A DNA stretch of 64,000 nt from Solirubrobacter sp963736505. Lineage in GTDB: Bacteria; Actinomycetota; Thermoleophilia; Solirubrobacterales; Solirubrobacteraceae. Position 1 is the stretch's first letter; every line of letters begins with the position of its first letter. Below the pieces are notes generated by a model that searched no databases, was not told the origin of the DNA, and was given only the letters and a program-made list of their open reading frames with translations. The stretch spans positions 1,736,001 to 1,800,000 of the forward strand of contig CAVTOZ010000003.1 in NCBI GenBank assembly GCA_963736505.1, read 5' to 3'. Below are positions 45,702 to 52,859 of the stretch, piece by piece. The translations under genes were made by a program, and so were the position numbers.

Positions 45702-46929
45702 GCCCGACCTCGGGCCGCACCCCGCGCTCGTAGGCCGGCTTCAGGCACGCGGCCACGAGCACCAGCGCCAGCACGCCCGCTCCGGCGAGCGTGTAGGCGG
45801 TGCGCGGCGAGCTGAGCTCGACGATCACGGCGCCGACGAGGAAGCCGACGCCGGGCATCGCGGCGCCGAGCGACTCCAGCAGGCCGGAGACGCGCGCCTG
45901 GTACTCCGGCGGCGTGGACTCCTGCAGCGCGGTCATCACGGCGATCCACTGGACGCCGTTGCCGGCGCCGCCGACGACCGACGCGAGGCAGGCGACGAGC
46001 AGCGTCTGGGCGCTCGCCATCCCGAGGTAGGCCAGTCCCACGGCGCCGCTGGAGATCAGCAGCAGCCCGAAGCCCGAGCGATTCTTGAGCGCGAGGAAGA
46101 GCAGGCTGCCGAGCAGGATCCCGGCGCCCCAGGCGGCCAGCAGGATGCCGAAGCCGGCGCTCGTCGTGTGCAGGCTCTCCTTGGCGTAGATGACCTCGAT
46201 CGGCACCACCAGCGTGAAGCAGATCAGCGCCAGCGACTGCCCGGTCAGCAGCACGCGCAGGCGCACGCTGCGGCGCGCGTAGCCGATGCCGTCGCGGAAG
46301 CGGTCCAGCCAGCCCTGGCGGTGCTCGTCGACGTGCGCGCTGGGCAGGCCGGAGGTCATGCCGAGCACGGCGGCGATGACCAGGAACGAGGCGGCGTCGA
46401 CCAGCAGCGCGGCCGAGACGCCGATCTCGGCGAGCAGCAGGCCGCCGAGCGCGGCGCCGAACACCGACGAGAGCGCGAAGCCGAGGTTCATCAGCGCGTT
46501 GCCTGAGCCGAGCAGCGCGCGCGGCTGCAGCACGGCCGCGACGGCGCCGCGCGTGAGTCCGCGGCCGGTGATCGCCAGCGCGCCGTCGATCGCGCCGAGC
46601 ACGAGCACCGGCGCGAGTACGAAGCGGTCGCCGGACGCGAAGAACGCGAGCCCGGCGAACGCCGCCGCCTCGAGCACGTACAGCGACGGCAACGTGCGGC
46701 GCAGCGCGAACTGGTCCAGGCGTGCGGTCAGCATGGGCGCGATCAGCGCCGGGAGGAACTTGGCGGTGAGGAAGAACGCGGCGGTCGGCGCAACCGCTTG
46801 CGTGCTGTCGAACACCAAGACGGCGAGCGCGACGAGGCCGATCGAGTCACCCAGTTCGTTCAGGGTGTACGAACCCAGCAGGCGCCCGAAGGGCCGCACC
46901 GCCAGGGGTTCGAGACGCCTCCGCACCAC
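45658..46929 (-). CDS. MFS transporter
   Basis: 423 residues from GTG 46929 with about 12 hydrophobic segments (for example LVALAVLVFDSTQAVAPTAAFFL and GLLLISSGAVGLAYLGMASA). The central loop is basic and polar as in MFS proteins. It resembles EntS-like exporters in its N-terminal order, but the substrate is unknown. TAGAGT (46941-46936) lies six bases before the GTG, so the mRNA is probably leaderless. Divergent from the first HD-GYP gene. Confidence 0.86.
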   Translation of the reverse strand: MVRRRLEPLAVRPFGRLLGSYTLNELGDSIGLVALAVLVFDSTQAVAPTAAFFLTAKFLPALIAPMLTARLDQFALRRTLPSLYVLEAAAFAGLAFFASGDRFVLAPVLVLGAIDGALAITGRGLTRGAVAAVLQPRALLGSGNALMNLGFALSSVFGAALGGLLLAEIGVSAALLVDAASFLVIAAVLGMTSGLPSAHVDEHRQGWLDRFRDGIGYARRSVRLRVLLTGQSLALICFTLVVPIEVIYAKESLHTTSAGFGILLAAWGAGILLGSLLFLALKNRSGFGLLLISSGAVGLAYLGMASAQTLLVACLASVVGGAGNGVQWIAVMTALQESTPPEYQARVSGLLESLGAAMPGVGFLVGAVIVELSSPRTAYTLAGAGVLALVLVAACLKPAYERGVRPEVGLTPRRRPAAPSDGA

Positions 46930-46975
46930 GGCCCCACTCTAGCTCCTGGGACGACGAGCGGAGGCGAACGCGGAC

Positions 46976-48394
46976 GTGCCAGATGTCCAGTTCAAAGCGC
47001 GGGCGGATTTGCCGATCACGAGGGGAGTGTTGACGCGGCGTACAACGCTCACGCTGGCCACGGTCCCGCTGGTCGCCGCCGGTATCACCGGCGCGGTCCT
47101 GACGAGCGACGCCTCTGACTGGCAGCCCCTGGGGCTGGTCGGACTGCTGCTCGCGCTCGCGCTGGGCAGCGAGATCCTCACGCTCGACATGAAGGGGATC
47201 CGGATGTCCGGGTCCTTCCTCGCGCTCGTGCTGGCGATGTCGCTGCTCGGCCCGGCGCCCGCGGTGGCGCTGGGGATGGCGTGCATCGTCATCGACTCGG
47301 CGCTGTTCCGGCGCCCGCTCGCCAACGCGCTGGTCAATCTGGCCACGTACGCGCTCTTCCCGCTCGCCGGCGGCCTGGCGGTCGACTACTTCACCGGCGG
47401 CGGAGCGCCCAGCGGCGACGCCGCGTTCGGGTTCGCCGCGCTCGTGCTGGTCGTGTTCATGGCCGCCAACACGCTCAACTTCCTGCTCGCCGCCACGGGC
47501 ATCATCCTGCTCGAGGGCGTGCCGGTCTCGAAGCTGCTGCGCTCCTTCGTGACAGCGTTGCCATCGGAGTTCGCGACGGCGCTGCTGACCGCCGGCGTGG
47601 CGTTCTCCTACACGCGCATCGGGCTCGGCTCGGTCGCGCTCGCCGCGGTGGTGCTGTTCGTCTTCCTCTACATCCTGCGCACGAGCGTCCAGGCGGAGGA
47701 GCGCGGCGAGGAGCTCGAGCAGCGCACGAAGGAGCTGGCCTCGCTGCAGGTAGGCCTTCTGACCACGGTGCTGCAGACGCTGTCGATGCGCGACGAGATG
47801 ACGGCGCGCCACTCGGCCGCCGTCGCGCGCTACTCGCGCGAGCTGGCCCGCATGCTCGGGCTCTCCGAGCGCGAGCAGGACCTGATCCACACGGCCGCGC
47901 TGCTGCACGACATCGGCAAGTTCATCCTGCCGGACTCGGTGCTCTTCGCCGACCGCAAGCTGACCGACGACGAGTGGCAGCTGATCAAGCTCCATCCCGA
48001 GCAGGGCGCCAGGCTCGTCGCGCGGATCGAGGGGTACGGCCCCGTTGCCGACATCGTCATGCACCATCACGAGCGCTTCTCGGGCGGCGGCTACCCGGCC
48101 GGCATCGCGGGCGAGTCGATCCCGCTGGGCTCGCGCATCATCGCTGCGGCCGACACGTACGACGTGATGACCTCACGCGACTCCTACCGGCGCCCGGTCA
48201 GCTCCGAGGCCGCGCTCGCCGAGCTGCGGCGCGTCTCCGGCACCCAGCTCGACCCGCTGGTCACCGAGACCTTCGAGCGGATGATCCTCGAGCGCCGCGT
48301 CAACTTCAGCCACGCCGACGAGGCCGACTTCGAGTCCGAGCTCGCGTTCGACCGCCGTGTCGCGGATTACGCCCGTCCCCGGGTGGCCGCCTAG
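46976..48394 (+). CDS. Membrane HD-GYP phosphodiesterase, copy 1
   Basis: 472 residues from GTG 46976. About six N-terminal TM helices (residues 20-235, MASE-like), a short coiled segment (RGEELEQRTKELASLQ) and an HD-GYP domain: H279 in ARHSAAVARYS, H311-D312 in LLHDIGKFILPD, HHHERFSGGGYPAG and ADTYDVMTSRDSYR. HD-GYP proteins hydrolyse c-di-GMP. A close paralogue follows directly at 48651; their C-terminal 210 residues are nearly identical by eye. The stop TAG lies in CTAGAC, the outer edge of a repeated 175-bp element. Confidence 0.92.
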   Translation: MPDVQFKARADLPITRGVLTRRTTLTLATVPLVAAGITGAVLTSDASDWQPLGLVGLLLALALGSEILTLDMKGIRMSGSFLALVLAMSLLGPAPAVALGMACIVIDSALFRRPLANALVNLATYALFPLAGGLAVDYFTGGGAPSGDAAFGFAALVLVVFMAANTLNFLLAATGIILLEGVPVSKLLRSFVTALPSEFATALLTAGVAFSYTRIGLGSVALAAVVLFVFLYILRTSVQAEERGEELEQRTKELASLQVGLLTTVLQTLSMRDEMTARHSAAVARYSRELARMLGLSEREQDLIHTAALLHDIGKFILPDSVLFADRKLTDDEWQLIKLHPEQGARLVARIEGYGPVADIVMHHHERFSGGGYPAGIAGESIPLGSRIIAAADTYDVMTSRDSYRRPVSSEAALAELRRVSGTQLDPLVTETFERMILERRVNFSHADEADFESELAFDRRVADYARPRVAA

Positions 48395-48565
48395 ACACAC
48401 GTCCGATCCAGTCGCGGCCGGACGGTGCCGTTAACGAGAACGAGCGCCTGCTGGCGCTCGCTCATGAAGTACCGCTGTGGGGTTACGCCTTCCAGCCCAT
48501 GATGCTTCCTCTCTCCGCTCTCCGCGCGGCAACGCGGTGTGCGGGGTTGACCGTCCTGACTGACC
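48391..48565 (-). repeat. Structured 175-bp element, copy A, encoding a putative small RNA/pentapeptide
   Basis: Collinear and equal in length to 51552-51726. The longest identical block is 48424-48448. On the minus strand the order is: GGTCAGTC, GGACGGTCAACCC, hairpin CCGCG-TTGCCG-CGCGG, a Shine-Dalgarno, a five-codon ORF, then a terminator-like hairpin (8-bp arms 48441-48448 and 48453-48460) followed by GTTCTCGTTAACGG and a conserved end at CTAG. Variable spacers separate the conserved blocks. It fills the gap between the HD-GYP genes; I do not recognise it as tRNA, 6S, tmRNA or a known riboswitch. Confidence 0.65.
48483..48500 (-). CDS. Putative five-codon micro-ORF (MGWKA) in element A
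   Basis: ATG GGC TGG AAG GCG TAA on the minus strand, preceded by GAGAGAGGAAGC at proper distance for a ribosome-binding site. In element B the same place reads M-G-Y-K-V-stop. Changes in codons 3, 5 and 6 keep an aromatic residue, a small residue and a stop (TAA/TGA), which is the pattern expected of coding selection. With only two copies this is suggestive, not proven. Confidence 0.42.
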   Translation of the reverse strand: MGWKA

Positions 48566-48650
48566 TGCTGACAGGATGAAGTTCGCCGGCTAAGTCTCGG
48601 TAAAGCGGCAATCCCTAGAAACCAGAGTGTTATTCGGCGGACAAACTGAG

Positions 48651-50075
48651 ATGGAAGGCGTTTCAGCTGTCAAGTCCCACGGCGCGCGTGCCGAGGATGC
48701 ATCTGGTTTGAGTCGCGCACGCGCCATCTTGCTCGCGGAAGTGTCGGTCCTCACCGCTGGTGTGATGCTGGCGGCGCTGTCGTCGCGCGCGGCCGACTGG
48801 CGCCCGACCTACCTCGTGGGGCTGCTGCTCGTGCTCGCGATCGGCAGCGAGGCGATGACGATCGAGCTGCGCCGCGTGCGCATGTCCGGCTCGTTCCTCG
48901 CGCTCGTGCTCGCGATGGCGCTGCTCGGCCCGGCGCCGGCCGCCGCGATCGGCGCGACCTCCGTGCTCGTCGACGACCTCGTACGCCGGCGCGGGCTGCA
49001 CGACACGCTCTGGAACGCGATGACGTTCGTCACCTTCCCGCTGATCGGCGGCTGGCTGATCCGGCTGGCGACGTCCGACGCGTCGTTCGGCGACGCCGAC
49101 GCGCTCGGCTTCGCCGCCGTCGTCGGCCTCGTCTACATGTTCACGAACGCGATCAACTTCAGCTCCGTCGCGCTCTACCTGAGGCAGATGCGCGGGATGC
49201 AGCTGCGCGAGTCCTTCCAGGCCGTCTACGTGACGATGCTGCCGTTCGAGTTCGCGACCGCGCTGCTGACGGCGGCGGTGGCGTTCAGCTACAGCCGCAT
49301 CGGCGTCGGCGCCGTCGGCCTGCTGGCGATCGTCCTGTTCGTCTTCCAGTACCTGATCCGGGCCGGCGTGCAGGCGTTCGAGCGCGGCGTCGAGCTGACG
49401 CGGCGCACGAAGGAGCTGGCCTCGCTGCAGGTCGGGCTGCTCTCGACGGTGCTGCAGACGCTGTCGATGCGCGACGCCATGACGGCGCGCCACTCGGCCG
49501 CCGTCGCGCGCTACTCGCGCGAGGTCGCGCGCATGCTCGGGCTGTCCGAGCGCGAGCAGGAGCTGATCCACACGGCCGCGCTGCTGCACGACATCGGCAA
49601 GTTCATCCTGCCCGACTCGGTCCTGTTCGCCGACCGCAAGCTCACCAACGAGGAGTGGGAGCTGATCAAGCTCCATCCCGAGCAGGGCGCCAAGCTGGTC
49701 GAGCGGATCGAGGGCTACGGCCCGGTCGCCGAGATCGTGCTGCACCACCACGAGCGCTACGGCGGCGGCGGCTATCCCGCCGGGATCGCGGGGGAGGCCA
49801 TCCCGCTCGGCTCGCGCATCATCTCCGCCGCCGACACCTACGACGTCATGACGTCGCGCGACTCCTACCGGCGCCCGGTCAGCTCCGAGGCCGCGCTCGC
49901 CGAGCTGCGGCGCGTGTCCGGCACCCAGCTCGATCCGCTCGTGGTCGACACGTTCGAGCGCGTGATCGTCGAGCGGCGCGTGCAGTTCTCGCACTCCGAC
50001 GCCGCGGACTTCGAGTCCGAGCTGGCGTTCGAGCGCCGCGTCGCCGACTACGCGCGCCCCCGCATCGCCGCGTAG
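48651..50075 (+). CDS. Membrane HD-GYP phosphodiesterase, copy 2
   Basis: 474 residues from ATG 48651 (GTG 48627 is an alternative). Same design as its upstream neighbour: six-helix membrane region, a short coiled segment (TRRTKELASLQVGLLSTVLQ) and a full HD-GYP domain (ARHSAAVARYS, LLHDIGKFILPD, HHHERYGGGGYPAG). The membrane halves have diverged, while the HD-GYP halves hardly have, suggesting different inputs and the same output. The 5' region 48566-48650 has no clear -10. Confidence 0.92.
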   Translation: MEGVSAVKSHGARAEDASGLSRARAILLAEVSVLTAGVMLAALSSRAADWRPTYLVGLLLVLAIGSEAMTIELRRVRMSGSFLALVLAMALLGPAPAAAIGATSVLVDDLVRRRGLHDTLWNAMTFVTFPLIGGWLIRLATSDASFGDADALGFAAVVGLVYMFTNAINFSSVALYLRQMRGMQLRESFQAVYVTMLPFEFATALLTAAVAFSYSRIGVGAVGLLAIVLFVFQYLIRAGVQAFERGVELTRRTKELASLQVGLLSTVLQTLSMRDAMTARHSAAVARYSREVARMLGLSEREQELIHTAALLHDIGKFILPDSVLFADRKLTNEEWELIKLHPEQGAKLVERIEGYGPVAEIVLHHHERYGGGGYPAGIAGEAIPLGSRIISAADTYDVMTSRDSYRRPVSSEAALAELRRVSGTQLDPLVVDTFERVIVERRVQFSHSDAADFESELAFERRVADYARPRIAA

Positions 50076-50093
50076 GACCTAGACTCGCGCGCA

Positions 50094-50934
50094 GTGGCGC
50101 GCGTCAGCGACATCCTGCGTCTGCCGCCGGGCGCGGTCGACCTGCGCTCGATCGGCCCGCGCTCGACGCCCGGGTTCAAGGGCGGCAAGCGCGCCGCGGC
50201 GGAGGCGACCGCGGCGCACGCCGAGCGGCTCGGGGTGCTGCAGGAGCAGCTGTACGCCGAGGGCCGGCTGGGCGGGTCGCGCAGTGTGCTGCTGATCCTG
50301 CAGGGGATGGACACGTCGGGCAAGGGCGGCACCGTGCGCCACGTCGTCGGCCAGGTCGACCCGTCAGGGCTGCAGGTCGCCGCCTTCGGCCGGCCGACGG
50401 CCGAGGAGCGCCGGCACGACTTCCTGTGGCGGATTCCGCCGGCAGCTGCCGGCGCCGGGCCGGCTGGGCGTGTTCGACCGCTCGCACTACGAGGACGTCG
50501 TCACCGTGCGCGTGCTCGGGCTGGTCGAGCGGCGCACGTGGTCGCGCCGCTTCGCCGCCATCAACCGCTTCGAGGCCGAGCTCGCGACGCACGGGACACG
50601 TGTCGTGAAGTGCTTCCTGCACATCTCGCCCGAGGAGCAGCGCGCGCGCCTGCTGGCGCGGCTGGACGATCCGACCAAGCACTGGAAGTTCGATCCGGCC
50701 GACCTCGACGCGCGCGAGCGCTGGGACGAGTACCTCAGCGCCTACGAGCAGGCGCTGGAGCGCTGCACGAGCGAAGTGGCGCCGTGGCACGTCGTGCCCG
50801 CCGATCGCAAGTGGTACCGCAACTGGGCGGTCACCGAGCTGCTGATCGAGCAGCTCGAGCAGCTGGCGCTGCGCTGGCCGGAGCCGGACTTCGACATCGA
50901 GGCGCAGCGCCGGCGGGTGCTGTCTATGCCCTAG
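50094..50934 (+). pseudogene. Polyphosphate kinase 2 family gene with a one-base frameshift
   Basis: From GTG 50094: PGFKGGKRAAAEA, then the Walker A LILQGMDTSGKGGTVRHV near residue 68 and EERRHDFLWRI. At 50436-50437 (CC) one extra base breaks the frame; skipping it gives RRQLPAPGRLGVFDRSHYED, the Walker B/lid II region, then KCFLHISPEEQRARLLARLDD and KHWKFDP to TAG 50932-50934. Both halves are intact PPK2 sequence, so it is a fresh pseudogene or a base-call error. PPK2 makes NDPs/NTPs from polyphosphate. TAGACT lies eight bases before the GTG. Confidence 0.85.
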
Positions 50935-51541
50935 GGCGCGCGTCGACGCGGTCGATCCAGTCGGCCAGGCGCGGGTGCCTGTCGCCCAGCGGCTGATGGC
51001 GCTCGAGGATCAGGTGGAACGGCTCGTCGTCGGACGGGTCGCGCATGCGGGCGAACTTCAGGAACGGGAACGCGATGCAGTCGGCGGCCGAGAACTCGTC
51101 CGAGAGCAGGTGTGCGCGGCCGTCGAGCAGGTCCTCGAACACGCCCAGCCAGGCGCGCATGCGCGTGCTCAGCGCCGCGACCCGGGCCGGATCGGGGCGG
51201 GGGAGGGCCAGCTCCGCCTCGAGCGCGTTGGGCGGCAGCTTCCAGACCTCGTTGAACCACTCGATGAAGACCTCGAGCTGGGCGCGCGCGGCCGGCGCGC
51301 GCGGGAACAGCGGCGGCTCCGGGTACGCGCGTTCGAGGTGGCGCAGGATCTCCGCGGAGTCGGCGATCACGAGGCCGCCGTCGACGAGCACCGGCACCAG
51401 CGGCTGGCCGGAGACCGTCTCGACGGGCGAGCGGTCGGCGTAGTCGATCACCACGGACTCGACCGCCAGGCCCTTGTGGGCCAGCGCGAGCGCGACGCGC
51501 TCGACGTTCGTGGAGAAGGGCGCGCGATAGAGCTGGAGCAC
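50924..51541 (-). CDS. Glutathione S-transferase-like protein
   Basis: 205 residues from GTG 51541. N-terminal thioredoxin-like GST fold: LQLYRAPFSTNVERVALALAHKG and PLVPVLVDGGLVIADSAEILRHLE (cis-proline and ESxxI-like motif); helical C-terminal domain follows. Actinobacteria mostly lack glutathione, so its thiol may differ. TAGTGT (51554-51549) lies seven bases before the GTG. The 3' end overlaps ppk2 by 11 bases. Element B lies directly upstream on the same strand, with a 30-bp interval from its hairpin region to the promoter box. Confidence 0.86.
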   Translation of the reverse strand: MLQLYRAPFSTNVERVALALAHKGLAVESVVIDYADRSPVETVSGQPLVPVLVDGGLVIADSAEILRHLERAYPEPPLFPRAPAARAQLEVFIEWFNEVWKLPPNALEAELALPRPDPARVAALSTRMRAWLGVFEDLLDGRAHLLSDEFSAADCIAFPFLKFARMRDPSDDEPFHLILERHQPLGDRHPRLADWIDRVDARPRA

Positions 51542-51551
51542 CCGCTGGACA

Positions 51552-51726
51552 CTAGACGGACGTCGGATGTAGGGCCGGGCCGAAGGTGCCGTTAACGAGA
51601 ACGAGCGCCTGAAGGCGCTCGCTCGCAACTTGGCTGGGGTCGTCTCAGACCTTGTAGCCCATGTTCCCACCTTTCTCACCCCGTACCGCGCGGCAACGCG
51701 GTGCAGGGTTGACCGTCCGACTGACC
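51552..51726 (-). repeat. Structured 175-bp element, copy B
   Basis: Second copy of the element at 48391-48565, same strand and length. Identical blocks include 51585-51609 (25 nt), 51686-51703 (hairpin with 5-bp CCGCG/CGCGG arms), 51706-51718 and 51719-51726. The terminator-like hairpin has arms 51602-51609 and 51614-51621 with a TGAA (plus strand) loop. Its outer end CTAGAC coincides with the promoter box of the GST gene. It lies in the 279-bp gap between the GST gene and the small secreted protein gene. Confidence 0.65.
51645..51662 (-). CDS. Putative five-codon micro-ORF (MGYKV) in element B
   Basis: ATG GGC TAC AAG GTC TGA on the minus strand, preceded by GAGAAAGGTGGGAAC, a good ribosome-binding site. 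Aligns codon by codon with MGWKA of element A. It is too short for any domain; it could be a leader-type peptide, a regulatory peptide or a chance ORF. Confidence 0.42.
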   Translation of the reverse strand: MGYKV

Positions 51727-51741
51727 GGAGCGAATTGTGGG

Positions 51742-51780
51742 GTCTGGACGCGGTTCGCTAAATCGGACATGCGTCCAGAC
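51742..51780. repeat. 10-bp inverted repeat upstream of element B
   Basis: GTCTGGACGC (51742-51751) and GCGTCCAGAC (51771-51780) are perfectly complementary with a 19-nt spacer. It lies between element B's 5' end and the small secreted protein gene, so it could be an operator or a terminator for either strand. Confidence 0.5.
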
Positions 51781-51820
51781 GCTGTGGATCCGCGCTGTGC
51801 GGCCGATCTAGGGGAGTGAG

Positions 51821-51988
51821 ATGTCCAAGCTCAGCATGATCGCCTGCACCATGGTCGCCGCGCTCTGCGCGCTCGGCCTCTCCGTCGGCGCCGCACTGGC
51901 CGAGTCCGGAAGCACCCAGAAGGTCACGTTCGACAAGAGCGGCAAGCCGGTCCCCACCGGCGAGTGCTTCCTGCACAACATCCTCTAG
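51821..51988 (+). CDS. Small secreted protein, 55 residues
   Basis: ATG 51821 with AGGGGAGTGAG upstream. Residues 1-27 form a signal peptide: SKLSMIACTMVAALCALGLS then VGAALA with a cleavage site near ALA-ES. The mature part is only about 28 residues (ESGSTQKVTFDKSGKPVPTG, then ECFLHNIL) with one cysteine. I know no homologue. A 10-bp hairpin follows its stop, so it appears to be a complete independent gene. Function unknown. Confidence 0.68.
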   Translation: MSKLSMIACTMVAALCALGLSVGAALAESGSTQKVTFDKSGKPVPTGECFLHNIL

Positions 51989-52010
51989 CGCCGTACGGTT
52001 CTCCGCCGCG

Positions 52011-52032
52011 GCGTGGCGGAGTTCCGCCACGC
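52011..52032 (+). terminator. Hairpin after the small secreted protein gene
   Basis: GCGTGGCGGA (52011-52020) and TCCGCCACGC (52023-52032) are perfectly complementary with a two-base gap. No T-run. Likely terminator or RNA-stabilising hairpin before the globin gene. Confidence 0.5.
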
Positions 52033-52086
52033 GCGCGGCGCCCAGCCCCACAGACGCGCGCCCAGCGCGCTGGGACGCTGAAGCGC

Positions 52087-52446
52087 ATGGCTTCCGTGTA
52101 TGACGAGATCGGCGGCGCCGTGAGCGTCGCCGCGGCTGTCGACCAGTTCTACGTGCGCGTCCTCGGCGACGCCGGGCTGGCGCCCTACTTCGTGCGCACC
52201 GACATGCTCCGCCAGAAGTCGCACATGCGCGCCTTCCTCGCCGCCGCGCTCGGCGGCCCGCAGCTCTACGCCGGCCGCGACATGCGCGCGGCCCACGCGC
52301 ACGCCGGCGTGACCCTGGAGGCGTTCGACCGCGTCGTCATGCACCTCGTGGCGACGCTGGCGGGGCTCGGCATCCCGGAGACGATCATCGGGGCGATCGG
52401 CGGCAAGCTCGTGCCGCTGCGCGAGCAGATCGTCGCCGCCGCTTAA
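52087..52446 (+). CDS. Group 1 truncated hemoglobin
   Basis: 119 residues. Starts MASVYDEIGGAVSVAAAVDQFYVRVL, the typical trHb opening; PYFVRTDMLRQKSHMRAFLAAALGG holds the helix-B/E region and AHAHAGVTLEAFDRVVMHLVATL contains the proximal histidine (AHAHAGV). Such globins bind O2 and scavenge NO. No clear promoter box is seen upstream. Followed by a strong terminator facing the chemotaxis operon. Confidence 0.9.
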   Translation: MASVYDEIGGAVSVAAAVDQFYVRVLGDAGLAPYFVRTDMLRQKSHMRAFLAAALGGPQLYAGRDMRAAHAHAGVTLEAFDRVVMHLVATLAGLGIPETIIGAIGGKLVPLREQIVAAA

Positions 52447-52452
52447 CGACGA

Positions 52453-52474
52453 CGGGCGGCCCGAAGGCCGCCCG
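52453..52474. terminator. Bidirectional terminator between globin and cheY
   Basis: CGGGCGGCC (52453-52461), loop CGAA, GGCCGCCCG (52466-52474): a perfect 9-bp stem placed between two convergent genes, followed by TTCG on the plus strand. It can serve both directions. Confidence 0.75.
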
Positions 52475-52499
52475 TTCGCAGACTATGCGGGATCGGTTG

Positions 52500-52859
52500 C
52501 TACGCGAGGGCCTTGGCGACGGCCTCGAGCACGCGATCAGCCTGAAAGGGCTTCACGACGAAGTCCTTCGCACCAAGCTTGATCGACTCGAGCACCTTCG
52601 ACTCCTGGCCCAGGGCGGAGCACATGATCACGCGCGCGCCGGGGTCGAGCTGCACGATCTCCTTGAGGGCGGCCAGGCCGTCCTTCTCGGGCATCGTGAT
52701 ATCGAGCGTGGTGAGCTCCGGCTTGAGCTCTTGGAAGCGAGCGATCGCCTCCTGGCCGTTACCGGCCTCGCCGACCACTTCGTGGCCGCCCTTCGTCAGC
52801 GCGTCGCTGACCATCTTCCGCATGAAAGCGGCATCGTCGACTACCAGGATTCGGGCCAT
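52500..52859 (-). CDS. cheY: Chemotaxis response regulator CheY
   Basis: 119 residues, a stand-alone receiver. Acidic pair D8-D9 (LVVDDAAFMR), phosphoacceptor D53 (TTLDITMP), the conserved threonine/serine position in MCSALGQES and the lysine in DFVVKPF. Phospho-CheY binds the motor switch. Last gene of the nine-gene chemotaxis operon; its ATG lies 19 bases inside the fliN end. Confidence 0.93.
   Translation of the reverse strand: MARILVVDDAAFMRKMVSDALTKGGHEVVGEAGNGQEAIARFQELKPELTTLDITMPEKDGLAALKEIVQLDPGARVIMCSALGQESKVLESIKLGAKDFVVKPFQADRVLEAVAKALA

Noticed and set aside
48391..48565. Element A as a c-di-GMP riboswitch controlling the downstream HD-GYP gene
   Set aside because: The conserved hairpin with terminator-like tail and the SD/micro-ORF read on the minus strand, away from HD-GYP2, and the conserved GEMM-type loop sequences are not seen.
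51552..51726. Element B as a leader-peptide attenuator of the GST gene
   Set aside because: The identical element A has no minus-strand gene downstream, and the GST gene has its own promoter box after the hairpin. Attenuation cannot be the shared role.
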